From: Polynucleobacter hirudinilacicola
GTDB lineage: Bacteria > Pseudomonadota > Gammaproteobacteria > Burkholderiales > Burkholderiaceae
NCBI RefSeq assembly: GCF_002192535.1
Contig: NZ_NAIA01000003.1
Coordinates: forward strand, 186,001 to 250,000
DNA length: 64,000 nt
Reading direction: 5' to 3'
The stretch's first letter is position 1. Each line of letters begins with the position of its first letter. The notes under the pieces were generated by a model. The model made no database searches and was not told where the DNA came from. It was given only the letters and a program-made list of their open reading frames with translations. Positions 26,947 to 38,113 of the stretch are shown here, piece after piece. The position numbers and the translations under genes were made by a program.

Positions 26947-28053
26947 ATGACTAATCTGGCTACCGCGCAGAAGCTTGCGCCGTCCAATCTGCAACTGCCG
27001 GTTTCGGCATATTTTGACGCTGAGCTGTATCAGCGGGAAATTGAACTGCTTTTTAAGCAGGGCCCTGGCTATGTTGGCCACGAACTCATGGTGCCTGAAA
27101 TGGGCTCCTATCAAACTTTAAGCGCAGAAAATGAAGGTCGCATCCTGGTTCGCAATGAATCTGGTGTCGAGCTACTTTCCAATGTCTGCCGTCATCGCCA
27201 AGCACTCATGCTCAATGGCAAAGGTAAAGCAGACAATATCGTTTGTCCACTGCACCGCTGGACTTACGACTTAGGTGGTAATTTATTAGGCGCACCACAC
27301 TTTGAAGACAAGCCTTGTTTAAATCTCGGGAAGTCCCCTTTGCAAAATTGGCAAGGACTTCTCTTTGAAGGTCCGCGCGATGTGCGCGCTGATTTAGCAA
27401 AACTGGGTGTAGCTGACGATCTCAAATTCGATGGTTATATTCTTGACCACGTTGAAGTGCATGATTGCAACTACAACTGGAAAACCTTCATTGAAGTCTA
27501 TCTCGAGGATTACCATGTTGTACCGTTTCATCCCGGCTTAGGCAAGTTTGTTTCTTGTGAAGATTTGCATTGGGAATTTGGTGATTGGCATAGCGTACAA
27601 ACTGTTGGCATTCATAAAGATTTACAAACCCCAGGATCACCTACATATCGCAACTGGCACGACGCAGTCTTGCGCCATTTTGGCGGCAAAGCTCCACGCC
27701 ACGGGGCAATCTGGCTGACCTACTATCCCAACGTCATGGTGGAGTGGTACCCAGGCGTTCTCTGTGTCTCAACACTGCACCCAATGGGTCCGAACAAAAC
27801 CCGCAATATTGTTGAGTTCTATTACCCAGAAGAAATTGCCTTATTTGAGCGCGAGTTTGTAGAAGCAGAGCGTGCTGCTTATATGGAAACCTGTATTGAG
27901 GATGATGAGATTGGCGAACGCATGGACCAAGGTCGTGCAGCCCTGTTTGCGCGGGGCATTAATGAAGTTGGCCCTTATCAAAGCCCAATGGAAGATGGTA
28001 TGCAGCATTTTCATGAGTGGTACCGTCGCGTCATGAACTTTCAGGGCGCATAA
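26947..28053 (+). CDS. Rieske [2Fe-2S] aromatic ring-hydroxylating oxygenase alpha subunit
   Basis: CRHRQAL ... CPLHRWTYDLGG Rieske ligands; EDYHVVPFHPGL mononuclear Fe region. Confidence 0.9.
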   Translation: MTNLATAQKLAPSNLQLPVSAYFDAELYQREIELLFKQGPGYVGHELMVPEMGSYQTLSAENEGRILVRNESGVELLSNVCRHRQALMLNGKGKADNIVCPLHRWTYDLGGNLLGAPHFEDKPCLNLGKSPLQNWQGLLFEGPRDVRADLAKLGVADDLKFDGYILDHVEVHDCNYNWKTFIEVYLEDYHVVPFHPGLGKFVSCEDLHWEFGDWHSVQTVGIHKDLQTPGSPTYRNWHDAVLRHFGGKAPRHGAIWLTYYPNVMVEWYPGVLCVSTLHPMGPNKTRNIVEFYYPEEIALFEREFVEAERAAYMETCIEDDEIGERMDQGRAALFARGINEVGPYQSPMEDGMQHFHEWYRRVMNFQGA

Positions 28054-28099
28054 TTCAGAAACACTCTTCAACAACTCTGCCTTCAATATAGGAAGCTAT

Positions 28100-28933
28100 A
28101 TGACTCCTCTCATTAGTGCCAACCAGTTAGAAGAAATCCTCAATAGTGGCGAGAATGTTTTACTCTGTGATTGCCGCTTTGATCTAGTCAATCCAGAGGC
28201 CGGTAGAGAAGCCTACGAAGAGAGTCATATTCCTGGCGCTATCTATGTCGATCTTGATCAAGATATGTCGGGTAGCAAAACAGGGAGTAATGGTCGACAC
28301 CCGCCCCCCTCGCCTGAAGCGTGGGCTAAAACCAAAGCGCGTTTAGGTATTAGTCCAAATACCTTAGTTGTCGCCTACGATAAACAAGGATCGGTGTATG
28401 CCAGCCGCCTTTGGTGGATGCTCAAAGCGACTGGACATGCCAATGTCCGAGTGTTGGATGGCGGTCTAGATGCTTGGAATGGCCCAATGGGCACCATGCC
28501 CCGCAAACCAACCCCTACTCCCCAAGCAATTGAGCCGATGCCTTATGTTGGCCTAGTTCTGGTTGATGAAGTAGTGGGCAATCTTCAGTCTCAGAAAAAT
28601 CTCATACTGGATGCTAGGGCAAATGATCGCTTTCATGGTCAGAACGAAACCTTAGATCCTATTGGCGGACATATTCCAGGCGCAGCAAATCGTTTCTTTA
28701 AGGAGAATCTTTCGGCAACGGCATTTAAAACACCAGAGCAACTCTTCAAAGATTTTGTAGATCAACTTGGCTCCAGAAAGCCATCTGAAGTGATTCATCA
28801 GTGCGGTTCGGGTGTTACTGCCTGCCACAATCTTTTAGCAATGGAAGTCGCTGGACTCAGAGGCTCTCGTCTTTATGCGGGCAGCTGGAGTGAATGGTGT
28901 GCCGATCCTACAAGACCGGTTGCTACTGATTAA
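28100..28933 (+). CDS. Rhodanese-type sulfurtransferase
   Basis: Two rhodanese domains; HIPGAIYVDLDQDMSG, catalytic CGSGVTAC. Confidence 0.92.
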   Translation: MTPLISANQLEEILNSGENVLLCDCRFDLVNPEAGREAYEESHIPGAIYVDLDQDMSGSKTGSNGRHPPPSPEAWAKTKARLGISPNTLVVAYDKQGSVYASRLWWMLKATGHANVRVLDGGLDAWNGPMGTMPRKPTPTPQAIEPMPYVGLVLVDEVVGNLQSQKNLILDARANDRFHGQNETLDPIGGHIPGAANRFFKENLSATAFKTPEQLFKDFVDQLGSRKPSEVIHQCGSGVTACHNLLAMEVAGLRGSRLYAGSWSEWCADPTRPVATD

Positions 28934-28937
28934 ATCA

Positions 28938-29711
28938 TTAATGCAGCAGCGATAGCAAGATTACGAATCCTACGCCGCACGCTATCAGAACTGTTTGACG
29001 CAATGACTCTACCCAATGAGGGCGGCGGTGCATTTGTGGAATTAAATCGCTCACTGCGATATAGATAAAACTACTCGACGCAATCACCAGAAGATAAGGC
29101 ATTGCAGCGTGCGCCTTCTCTAAGAAGAAATAGGCCAACACTCCGCCGAGTACTGCTGCCAACCCACAAATCAGGTTGTACAACAATGCGCGAGCTTTTG
29201 AAAATCCCGCATTGAGCAACACAATAAAGTCACCAATCTCTTGCGGAATCTCATGAGCGATGATCGCTATTGCAGTAAAGATGCCAACCTGATAGTCAGC
29301 CATAAATGCAGCAGCAATCAAAATACCATCGACAAAATTATGAATGCCATCGCCTACCAAAATCATCCAACCGCTACGGCCTGCATTCTCAGCATCATGC
29401 CCATGATGGTGGTGATGACCATCACCTTCATGATGATGGTCATGACGTAGTAAGGCAATTTTCTCGAGCAAGAAGAAGCCCAAAAGCCCAGCGAGCAATG
29501 TAGCAAACAATAGTTGAGGGCTTGTACCCTCCATACTGAATGCCTCTGGCAATGAATGCAGCAAAGCGGTAGCTAGCAGAATACCGACCGACAAACTCAC
29601 CATGTTGTTGACCATCTTCGCAAGCAACGCTACAGAAAAAGTAGCGGCCACTAATACGCTAGCAGCCCCTGCTAAGGCGGTCACAACGAGAATGATTTGC
29701 AGAACAGTCAT
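28938..29711 (-). CDS. ZIP-family metal transporter
   Basis: His-rich loop (RHDHHHEGDGHHHHHGHD), DGIHNFVDG, HEIPQEIGD. Confidence 0.93.
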   Translation of the reverse strand: MTVLQIILVVTALAGAASVLVAATFSVALLAKMVNNMVSLSVGILLATALLHSLPEAFSMEGTSPQLLFATLLAGLLGFFLLEKIALLRHDHHHEGDGHHHHHGHDAENAGRSGWMILVGDGIHNFVDGILIAAAFMADYQVGIFTAIAIIAHEIPQEIGDFIVLLNAGFSKARALLYNLICGLAAVLGGVLAYFFLEKAHAAMPYLLVIASSSFIYIAVSDLIPQMHRRPHWVESLRQTVLIACGVGFVILLSLLH

Positions 29712-29716
29712 GCGAA

Positions 29717-30586
29717 TTAAGCTACTCCATTTTTCTTAAACCAAGCGATGCACTTCTCCCAACCATCTTTAGCAGGGCCCTCACGATAGGTTGCACGATA
29801 GTCAGCATGGAATGCATGCGGAGCATCCGGATACACCTCAAATTGAGATGCTTTAGCAGCAGGATTCTTAGCAGCAGCTTGCGCTAATGCTGCTTTCATC
29901 TGATCAACGCTCTCTAATGAAATGCCGGTATCAGCACCGCCATACAAGCCAAGTACTGGAGCTTTTAAGTCAGCAGCAATGTCCACTGGATGACGAGGAT
30001 TGCCTTCAGTCTTCTCACCAATCAAACGGCCATACCAAGCAACACCAGCACGGACTTGCGGCAAGGTTGCAGAAAGCCAAGTAATACGACCACCCCAACA
30101 GAAGCCTGTGACGCCCACTCTTTTAAGATCACCGCCATTTTTACCAGCCCATACCAAAGCAGCCTGCAAATCAATTAAGACCTGTGCATCTGGAGTTTTG
30201 GCCACAATATTCTTTTGAATTTCTGCCACTGTTCCATAGGAATTGGGATCACCGGCACGAATGAATTTCTCGGGCGCTATCGCAAGATAACCCAGCTTTG
30301 CAAAACGTCTTGTGACATCTGCAATATATTCATGCACGCCAAAGATTTCACTTACCACAATAATGATAGGCAAAGATCCTTTGGATTTTTCAGGGCGCGA
30401 TACGTAAGCAGGCATCTGGAAGCTTCCTACTGGAATCATTTCCTCGCCAGCTTTCAGGCCCTTGAAATCGGTCTCAATGGCAGCGGCTAGTACCGGCTCA
30501 GATGCCGCCACAAATCCAACACCAAGGGCACCTATTGCCGAAGTCTTCATGAAACCTCTTCTACTATTCTGTATTTTTTCAGTCAT
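29717..30586 (-). CDS. Dienelactone hydrolase family protein with Tat-like leader
   Basis: NSRRGFMKTSAIGALG leader, GVTGFCWGGR nucleophile elbow, PDAPHAFHADYR. Confidence 0.9.
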   Translation of the reverse strand: MTEKIQNSRRGFMKTSAIGALGVGFVAASEPVLAAAIETDFKGLKAGEEMIPVGSFQMPAYVSRPEKSKGSLPIIIVVSEIFGVHEYIADVTRRFAKLGYLAIAPEKFIRAGDPNSYGTVAEIQKNIVAKTPDAQVLIDLQAALVWAGKNGGDLKRVGVTGFCWGGRITWLSATLPQVRAGVAWYGRLIGEKTEGNPRHPVDIAADLKAPVLGLYGGADTGISLESVDQMKAALAQAAAKNPAAKASQFEVYPDAPHAFHADYRATYREGPAKDGWEKCIAWFKKNGVA

Positions 30587-30608
30587 TCCTGTCTCCTCAT
30601 CTCTGTTT

Positions 30609-33437
30609 CTAGTGCGCTTCTTCCCAATTATCACCAATGCCAATACTAACCACCAAGGGCACCTTTAGCTCGGCAACATTACACATTAAATCGGGTAATT
30701 TAGCCTGTAGGAGTTCGATTTCATCCATCGGGACGTCAAACACCAATTCATCATGCACCTGAAGCAGTAGTTTTGTTTTCAATTGCTCCTTTTCAAGCCA
30801 ATCCTCAACTGCAATCATGGCTAATTTAATAAGATCGGCAGCAGTACCTTGCATGGGGGCATTAATTGCAGCACGTTCGGCTCCCTGGCGACGTGGACCA
30901 TTCGAACCTTTGATCTCTGGCAACCAAAGACGACGCCCAAAGACCGTTTCCACATAACCATTCTCTCTAGCCTCTAAACGAGTGTGCTCCATGTACTGAG
31001 CAACCCCAGGGTAGCGGTCGAAGTATTTAGCAATATAGTTTTGGGCTGCGGAGCGCTCGATACCTAAATTGCCAGCCAAACCAAATGCACTCATACCGTA
31101 GATCAAACCAAAATTAATGACCTTGGCATAGCGACGCTGCTCAGAGCTCACTTGATCCAATGGAACACCAAAAATCTCAGCGGCAGTTGCTTGGTGGACG
31201 TCCTTACCATCTCTAAATGCAGCTAACAAATTGTCATCCTCAGCAATATGCGCCATGATGCGCAGCTCGATTTGGGAATAATCTGCCGAAAGTAATTTGC
31301 AACCATCGGCTGGCACAAACGCCTCACGAATACGACGACCCTCTTCGGTCCGCACGGGAATGTTCTGCAAATTAGGGTCGCTAGAGGCTAAGCGCCCAGT
31401 CACGGCTGTGGCTTGCGAGAAATTGGTATGCACACGACCCGTTTTTGGATCAGCCATGCGCGGAAGTTTCTCAATATAGGTGGACATCAACTTAGCCAAA
31501 CTACGATAGTCCAAGATGCGTGCCGGTAAGGGGTAATCTTCTGCTAACTTTTGTAAAACCTCTTCATCAGTAGATGGCGCTCCAGACGGAGTCTTCTTGA
31601 TCACCGGTAATTCCAGTTGGACAAATAGGATTTCAGCAATCTGTTTGGGTGATTGAATATTGAAAGGTTGTCCAGCAAGTTGATGAATCTCACCCTCTAA
31701 TTCCAGAAGACGTTTACCAACCTGCTGACCTTGTTTAGCTAATAAAGCGGAATCAATCCGAATACCATTGCGCTCCATGATCCCGAGCACCCGCATCGCT
31801 GGCATCTCAATCTTTTCATAGACATACAACAATCCGGGGCTTTCCTGAATCTGCGGCCAGAGCTCTAAATGGAGACGGAGAGTGATGTCTGCATCTTCTG
31901 CGGCATAGTCTGTAGCGATTTTGAGATCAACTTGATCAAAGCCAATTTGATGAACTCCTTTGCCGCAGACCTCTTCATAACGAATCGTCTTCATACCCAG
32001 ATGCCGCTCTGCCAAGCTATCCATATTGTGGGGAAGATGTGACTCCAATACGTAAGACTCCAGCAAGGTATCAAATGCAACACCTTTTAAGGTGATTCCA
32101 TAATTCGCAAAGATATGTGCGTCGTACTTGAGGTTTTGCCCAAGCTTTAAATGCGCTTTACTTTCTAGCCAAGGCTTTAATTTCGTAAGTACGGCATCAC
32201 GATTGAGTTGCACTTCACCATTTCGATGTGCGACTGGGATATAGCAGGCCTCCCCCGGCTTTACCGATAGTGAAATCCCCACCAACTCTGCAGCTAGAGC
32301 ATCAAGGCTAGTGGTTTCGGTATCGACAGCCGTGAGTTCTGCAGACTCAATTTTCTTCAACCACTTCTCAAGACCTACTTCATCAGTAATGCATTCATAG
32401 TTTTTGATGATGGCGTCTTGTAAATCTTTTGTATCTTGCGATAAATCTTTAGTGGGCGAGCTTGCAATTGCCCCAGATTTTTTAGGTGAGGCACTCTCAT
32501 CACTTGCTTGATTGGCGATTGGCGTACCCGCTAAGTCAAAGGTAGACTCAGGAGCCTGATGGGGCGGGCTTGTCAGCTGTTTTTCAACATCTCGCAACCA
32601 AGTCTTAAAGGCATAACGCTCAAATAGCTCTCGCAGTAGAGCGGCATCTTCAGATTTCGCATGAAGATCATCTAGGCCTGGTAAATGCGGAGATAAATCA
32701 CAATCGGTTTTAACGGTAATCAGTTGACGTGCTTGAGGCAACCACTCTAATGAGGCACGTAGGTTTTCTCCAACAACACCTTTTACCTGATCGGCATTGG
32801 CCATTAAATGATCAAGATCACCAAATTCTGCTAACCATTTATTCGCTGTCTTGGGCCCCGCTTTTGGAACACCGGGAACGTTATCGACTGCATCACCAAT
32901 AATGGATAAGTAGTCGACGATGCGTTCAGGTGGTACTCCAAATTTTTCAATCACGCCATTGATATCTAACTTTTCATTCGTCATCGTATTAATCAAGGTG
33001 ACTGATGGATTTACCAATTGCGCTAAATCTTTATCTCCAGTGGAGATGATGGTTTCCCAACCAGCTTGAGTCGCCTGACAAGCCAATGTGCCAATCACAT
33101 CATCAGCCTCTACCCCAGAAACCATTAATACCGGCCAACCCAAAGCTTTCACAATGGCATGAATCGGCTCGATTTGTTTGACCAAATCCTCAGGCATTGG
33201 GGAGCGATGAGCCTTGTACTCGGAGTACATTTCATCCCGGAAGGTCTTGCCCTTGGCATCAAAAACGCAGGCAATATGGTCAGCTTTGAGCTCAGACCGA
33301 GCTCGGCGCATCATATTAACCATGCCATAGATGGCCCCGGTGGGCTCTCCAGCCGCATTTCTGAGGTCTGGCATGGCATGGAAGGCGCGATAGAGGTAGC
33401 TAGAACCGTCTACCAACAAGAGTCTATGTTTAGTCAT
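30609..33437 (-). CDS. polA: DNA polymerase I
   Basis: 5' nuclease, exonuclease (TAVDTETTSLDAL) and polymerase (LSADYSQIELRIMAH) motifs; start at MTKHRLLLVDGSSYLYRAFHA. Confidence 0.97.
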   Translation of the reverse strand: MTKHRLLLVDGSSYLYRAFHAMPDLRNAAGEPTGAIYGMVNMMRRARSELKADHIACVFDAKGKTFRDEMYSEYKAHRSPMPEDLVKQIEPIHAIVKALGWPVLMVSGVEADDVIGTLACQATQAGWETIISTGDKDLAQLVNPSVTLINTMTNEKLDINGVIEKFGVPPERIVDYLSIIGDAVDNVPGVPKAGPKTANKWLAEFGDLDHLMANADQVKGVVGENLRASLEWLPQARQLITVKTDCDLSPHLPGLDDLHAKSEDAALLRELFERYAFKTWLRDVEKQLTSPPHQAPESTFDLAGTPIANQASDESASPKKSGAIASSPTKDLSQDTKDLQDAIIKNYECITDEVGLEKWLKKIESAELTAVDTETTSLDALAAELVGISLSVKPGEACYIPVAHRNGEVQLNRDAVLTKLKPWLESKAHLKLGQNLKYDAHIFANYGITLKGVAFDTLLESYVLESHLPHNMDSLAERHLGMKTIRYEEVCGKGVHQIGFDQVDLKIATDYAAEDADITLRLHLELWPQIQESPGLLYVYEKIEMPAMRVLGIMERNGIRIDSALLAKQGQQVGKRLLELEGEIHQLAGQPFNIQSPKQIAEILFVQLELPVIKKTPSGAPSTDEEVLQKLAEDYPLPARILDYRSLAKLMSTYIEKLPRMADPKTGRVHTNFSQATAVTGRLASSDPNLQNIPVRTEEGRRIREAFVPADGCKLLSADYSQIELRIMAHIAEDDNLLAAFRDGKDVHQATAAEIFGVPLDQVSSEQRRYAKVINFGLIYGMSAFGLAGNLGIERSAAQNYIAKYFDRYPGVAQYMEHTRLEARENGYVETVFGRRLWLPEIKGSNGPRRQGAERAAINAPMQGTAADLIKLAMIAVEDWLEKEQLKTKLLLQVHDELVFDVPMDEIELLQAKLPDLMCNVAELKVPLVVSIGIGDNWEEAH

Positions 33438-33519
33438 ACCGCAATCGTACAATCTAGTTGTGAATTGCCTACAGGTCTGGTTAAGGAACCAGCCTAGAGT
33501 GGGCTTAAAAAGGTGAAAA

Positions 33520-33933
33520 ATGATGCATGTTCTAACTAACTTAACCAGCCACATCCTCAATCAAAACCTAGCTCTCATGAGTATTTTGGTGGTTTTTGGA
33601 CTTCTAGGATCTAGCTCAGTACAGGCCCAGAATAACAGTCAGGCCCTGAGCCCTTCAGAGCTGAACCGAATCAACAATCAGCCACTTGCACCTATTGCAA
33701 CCCCATCTGGCGCCCTAAATTCTCCACAAAGCCGCAGCCCTAGCTATAAGTACAAAGATGCAAATGGTACAGAAATTACAGAATACAAAGATACAAATAG
33801 CCCAACGCAAGTTCAAGTAAAAACAAAGTACACGACCTATGAAATGTCCCCTCCAGACTCCGTAAAGCCTGGAGCGCAATCTGGTGAAGGTAATTTACTG
33901 AGCGTGCCAAGTATCAGTATTCCGATTCAGTAA
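33520..33933 (+). CDS. DUF2782-like small exported protein
   Basis: Hydrophobic N-terminus and YKYKDANGTEITEYKDTNSPTQVQVKTKYTTYEM; upstream of thrB as in related bacteria. Confidence 0.6.
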   Translation: MMHVLTNLTSHILNQNLALMSILVVFGLLGSSSVQAQNNSQALSPSELNRINNQPLAPIATPSGALNSPQSRSPSYKYKDANGTEITEYKDTNSPTQVQVKTKYTTYEMSPPDSVKPGAQSGEGNLLSVPSISIPIQ

Positions 33934-33959
33934 AAAATTCACAGAATATTCGCTGCTAT

Positions 33960-34937
33960 ATGGCTGTTTTCACACCGATTGAACTCGACGATATTTCTCA
34001 TTGGATCTCCGAAGACTTCAACATTGGTCAAGCCAGCGAAATTCGTGGAATTCATGGCGGTATTGAAAACTCGAATTTTTTTCTCGACACCATTCAAGCT
34101 GGCAAAAAACAAGAATACGTTTTAACCATCTTTGAAAGACTGTCAGCGCAACAGCTGCCCTACTACCTTGAGTTAATGCGCCACCTGGCAAACAAGGACA
34201 TCCCTGTTCCAAAGCCGATTGAGAATCACAAAGGTGAAATTCTGTTTTCCCTCAAAGGTAAGCCAGCAGCCATTGTTAGCAAGCTACCAGGCCTATCCAG
34301 ACTTCAGCCAGAAGCAAAGCACTGCGCCATGGTTGGCGAGATGCTCGCCAAGATGCATTTAGCTGGAAAAGATTTTGCAAAGACTCAAGAGAACTTGCGC
34401 AGTTTGGGATGGTGGCAAAAAACTATTCCATTAGTGTTACCGCATCTTAATACCTCACAAAAAGATTTACTCACTCACGAGCTAGCTACTCAAGAAGCAT
34501 TTTTCAGCTCAGCCGCTTATGACACCATTCCCCAAGGTGCTAGCCACTGCGATCTCTTTCGCGACAACGTCTTGTTTGACACACAAGGATCAACTGATAC
34601 TTCACAGGATCAATTAGGTGGTTTCTTTGACTTTTATTTTGCCGGTACTGACAAGTGGGTGTTTGATCTTGCAGTTACTGCAAATGATTGGTGTCTTGCA
34701 GATAACAAACAAGACTTAGATCCTGAGCGTCTTAATGCACTCATGAATGCTTATCAAGCAGTACGCCCTTTAACCAAAGAAGAGCAAGCAAGCTGGCCTC
34801 TCATGCTGCGTGCAGCAGCTCTTCGTTTTTGGGTATCCCGCCTTTGGGACTTTTATTTACCGAGAGATGCACAAATGCTGACACCTCATGACCCGACTCA
34901 CTTTGAGCGCATTCTTCTAAGTCGTCGATCTCTATGA
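33960..34937 (+). CDS. thrB: Homoserine kinase (ThrB-II/APH-like)
   Basis: MAVFTPIELDDISHWI, GIENSNFFL, ASHCDLFRDNVLFD. Confidence 0.92.
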   Translation: MAVFTPIELDDISHWISEDFNIGQASEIRGIHGGIENSNFFLDTIQAGKKQEYVLTIFERLSAQQLPYYLELMRHLANKDIPVPKPIENHKGEILFSLKGKPAAIVSKLPGLSRLQPEAKHCAMVGEMLAKMHLAGKDFAKTQENLRSLGWWQKTIPLVLPHLNTSQKDLLTHELATQEAFFSSAAYDTIPQGASHCDLFRDNVLFDTQGSTDTSQDQLGGFFDFYFAGTDKWVFDLAVTANDWCLADNKQDLDPERLNALMNAYQAVRPLTKEEQASWPLMLRAAALRFWVSRLWDFYLPRDAQMLTPHDPTHFERILLSRRSL

Positions 34938-35710
34938 AACTGAATTCCGTCGCCCCCAAAGAAGGCTATACCTGGATTAGACAGGGTATTTGGCTATTCA
35001 AGCAGAATCCCCTTGGGTTCTTGATGCTGGTCTTTATGTATATCTTTGCTGCTCAATTGGCAGTAATTGTTCCAGTAATTGGTGTATTTGCTGTACTACT
35101 GCTGACACCAACATTATCGGCCGGCTTTATGACCGCTTGCCGTCAAGCAATTCAGAAAGAGCGCATCAGCCCAATGGTGTATTTAATCGCACTGAGATCT
35201 AGCGCGCTCGTTCGTAAACGCATTTTGCAATTGGGCTTGGTATATGCAGCGCTGATTTTGCTGATGAGTTTTGCATTAAGTCTCTTGGTTGATTTTGAAT
35301 TACTGATTCCATTAATGACAAGCGATAAAGCCATCACGCCTGAGGCACTCCGCCAAATTTATTTGGTACTTTTTTTCGGAGGTCTTCTATACGTTCCGAT
35401 AGCAATGCTGATGTGGTTCTCTCCAGTATTGATAGCCTGGGCAGATATGTCAGTTGCTCAAGCGCTCTTTTCGAGCTGCCTAGCTTGTTGGACTAATAAA
35501 GCAGCGTTCTTTTTGTATCTCTCGATTTGGAGCGTGATTCTAATTGCTATTCCACTAACAGTGGGCATGATTTTTGATGCGATCGATTTGGGTCAAGCAG
35601 CTTCTTTCATCATTGCGCCACTCTCCATGGCTGGCTTAACGGTCATGCACTGCTCTTTCTATGCAACTTGGAAGGCCTGCTTTACTGAAGAAGAAGTATT
35701 GGCTTCTTAA
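34934..35710 (+). CDS. BPSS1780-type multi-pass membrane protein
   Basis: Several TM helices; start overlaps thrB stop by 4 bp. Confidence 0.7.
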   Translation: MKLNSVAPKEGYTWIRQGIWLFKQNPLGFLMLVFMYIFAAQLAVIVPVIGVFAVLLLTPTLSAGFMTACRQAIQKERISPMVYLIALRSSALVRKRILQLGLVYAALILLMSFALSLLVDFELLIPLMTSDKAITPEALRQIYLVLFFGGLLYVPIAMLMWFSPVLIAWADMSVAQALFSSCLACWTNKAAFFLYLSIWSVILIAIPLTVGMIFDAIDLGQAASFIIAPLSMAGLTVMHCSFYATWKACFTEEEVLAS

Positions 35711-35725
35711 GATTTTCTAGGGTCA

Positions 35726-38089
35726 TCAGTCAATTGCAGCAAGCTTAGCAATACTAAGTTGCAACCACTTTACGCCGTGGCGCTTGAAGCTCACTTGAGC
35801 GCGCGCATCAGCATCAACACCTTCTAAGCCAGTAACGCGACCCTCACCAAACTTGGTGTGAAATACATTCTGGCCAATCGTAAATGGATAATTTCCCCGT
35901 GGAGGAGAGGCCAATCTCTTTACCTCAGTGGAGGCAGACCCTACTCGCTTAGTAGGTCTTTGATGTTCACTGCCAGAGTCAAAGAAGTCATTGGATTCAT
36001 ACTCGCGTTGGCGGGTATAGCCATCTTGCCAGGTAGATCCCGATCTAGTGCTGCCACCCCAACGCGCATCTTTTGCTTTGGGCGTTAACCACTTCAAAGA
36101 TTCGGAGGGTAATTCTTCCAAAAAACGGGAAGGCATGTTGTAGCGTACTTGTCCATGCAGCATGCGTGACTGGGTATGAGATAAATACAAACGCTCTTTC
36201 GCACGCGTAATTGCAACATACATCAAACGCCGCTCTTCCTCTAGACCATTTTGTTCATTGATACTATTTTCATGGGGGAACAGACCCTCTTCAAGACCCG
36301 TAATAAATACCGAAGTGAACTCCAATCCTTTTGCAGAGTGCACTGTCATTAACTGCACTGCATCTTGCCCAGCTTGGGCTTGGTTATCGCCCGCCTCTAA
36401 AGAGGCATGGGATAAGAAGGCGGCTAGAGGTGACACCTCCACAACGCCAGGCGCATTTTCACCAGGCAGCATCGCTGCTGCGGCATCCTGGCCATAACCC
36501 TCTTCTGCAATAAAGGCAGTAGCAGCATTAATTAATTCTTGTAAGTTCTCTACGCGATCTTGACCTTCGCGCTCTGAAAGGTAATGCTGAATCAAACCAC
36601 TATGCTGAATCACAAACTCAACTGTTTCAGGTAGCGTGTTGTGACGCGTAGCTTCACGCATATGATCCACTAAGCGTACGAACCCACCGAGCGCAGCACC
36701 AGCCTTACCCTCTAAAGAAGATGCAGCTGTATATAAAGAAGATTGCTGATTTCTAGCAGCATCTTGCAAGGCCTCGATGGATCTCGCACCAATACCACGG
36801 GTTGGGAAATTAACCACCCTTGAGAATGAAGTGTCATCATTCGGGTTCTCAAGTAAACGCAAATAAGCAAGCGCATGTTTAATTTCAGCGCGCTCGAAGA
36901 ATCGCAATCCGCCATATACGCGATAGGGAATAGCAGCGGAGAATAAGGCGTGCTCAATGATGCGGGACTGTGCATTGCTTCTATAAAGCAATGCTACTTC
37001 CGTACGTTTCATTCCGCTATTAATGAGCGCCTTAATTTCATCAACTAACCAAGCAGCTTCAGCATGATCACTTGGTGCTTCGTAAATTCTGACTGGCTCA
37101 CCATGACCTGCATCAGTTCTGAGATTTTTACCAAGACGCTCAGAGTTATTGGCAATTAAATGATTTGCCGTGTCCAGAATGTGACCGTGTGAGCGGTAGT
37201 TCTGCTCCAACTTCACCATCAATGGGTGAAACTGCTTTTCATAAAGCCGCATGTTTTCAACGTCAGCACCACGGAAAGCATAGATACTTTGATCATCATC
37301 ACCCACTGCAAAGACGGAACTACTTCCAGCACCACTCACATTAATACGACTGGCATCATGACCTGATAATAATTTGAGCCAAGCGTATTGCAAGGCATTG
37401 GTGTCCTGAAACTCATCAATCAAAATATGGCGGAAGCGTTCTTGATAATGCGTCCGAATTGCTTCGCTGTGTTTCAGTAATTCATAGCTACGCAAAAGGA
37501 GCTCAGCAAAATCGACTACGCCTTCACGCTGACATTGTTCGTCATAGGCAGCATAAAGTTGCGCCATCTTCGCCTGAAAATCATCGCCAACCGATAAATC
37601 TTTGGCGCGCTGTCCGCGTTCTTTGGCATGAGCAATAAAGTACTGCAACTGTTTTGGGGGGTACTTTTCATCATCTACCTTCAAGCCCTTCAAAAGACGC
37701 TTAATAGCTGAAAGTTGATCTTGGGTATCTAAAATCTGAAAAGTCGATGGCAAACCAGCCTCTTTGTGATGAGCTCGCAATAAACGGTTACAAAGGCCAT
37801 GGAAGGTGCCGATCCACATACCCCGAGTGTTGATAGGCAACATGGTACTTAAGCGCACCATCATCTCTTTAGCGGCTTTATTGGTAAAAGTGACCGCTAG
37901 GACGCCAATCGGGGATACCTGACCAGTCTGAATCAACCAGGCTATACGGGTGGTGAGGACGCGGGTCTTACCGCTACCAGCCCCAGCCAAAATCAAGGCA
38001 GATTGGGCTTGGCCGTTTTCATTGACAGGCGGGAGGGTCACTGCCTCGCGCTGTTCTGGATTGAGGTTCGCGAGCAAGTCAGAGTACAT
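35726..38089 (-). CDS. UvrD/Rep/PcrA-type DNA helicase
   Basis: [63 protein letters not shown]. Confidence 0.94.
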   Translation of the reverse strand: MYSDLLANLNPEQREAVTLPPVNENGQAQSALILAGAGSGKTRVLTTRIAWLIQTGQVSPIGVLAVTFTNKAAKEMMVRLSTMLPINTRGMWIGTFHGLCNRLLRAHHKEAGLPSTFQILDTQDQLSAIKRLLKGLKVDDEKYPPKQLQYFIAHAKERGQRAKDLSVGDDFQAKMAQLYAAYDEQCQREGVVDFAELLLRSYELLKHSEAIRTHYQERFRHILIDEFQDTNALQYAWLKLLSGHDASRINVSGAGSSSVFAVGDDDQSIYAFRGADVENMRLYEKQFHPLMVKLEQNYRSHGHILDTANHLIANNSERLGKNLRTDAGHGEPVRIYEAPSDHAEAAWLVDEIKALINSGMKRTEVALLYRSNAQSRIIEHALFSAAIPYRVYGGLRFFERAEIKHALAYLRLLENPNDDTSFSRVVNFPTRGIGARSIEALQDAARNQQSSLYTAASSLEGKAGAALGGFVRLVDHMREATRHNTLPETVEFVIQHSGLIQHYLSEREGQDRVENLQELINAATAFIAEEGYGQDAAAAMLPGENAPGVVEVSPLAAFLSHASLEAGDNQAQAGQDAVQLMTVHSAKGLEFTSVFITGLEEGLFPHENSINEQNGLEEERRLMYVAITRAKERLYLSHTQSRMLHGQVRYNMPSRFLEELPSESLKWLTPKAKDARWGGSTRSGSTWQDGYTRQREYESNDFFDSGSEHQRPTKRVGSASTEVKRLASPPRGNYPFTIGQNVFHTKFGEGRVTGLEGVDADARAQVSFKRHGVKWLQLSIAKLAAID

Positions 38090-38113
38090 CGCCCCAATTA
38101 TAATTTGCCTCTT

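Noticed and set aside
29390-29450. Short CAT/GTG-rich repeat tract
   Set aside because: It is the codon run for the His-rich loop of the ZIP transporter, a usual feature of that family.
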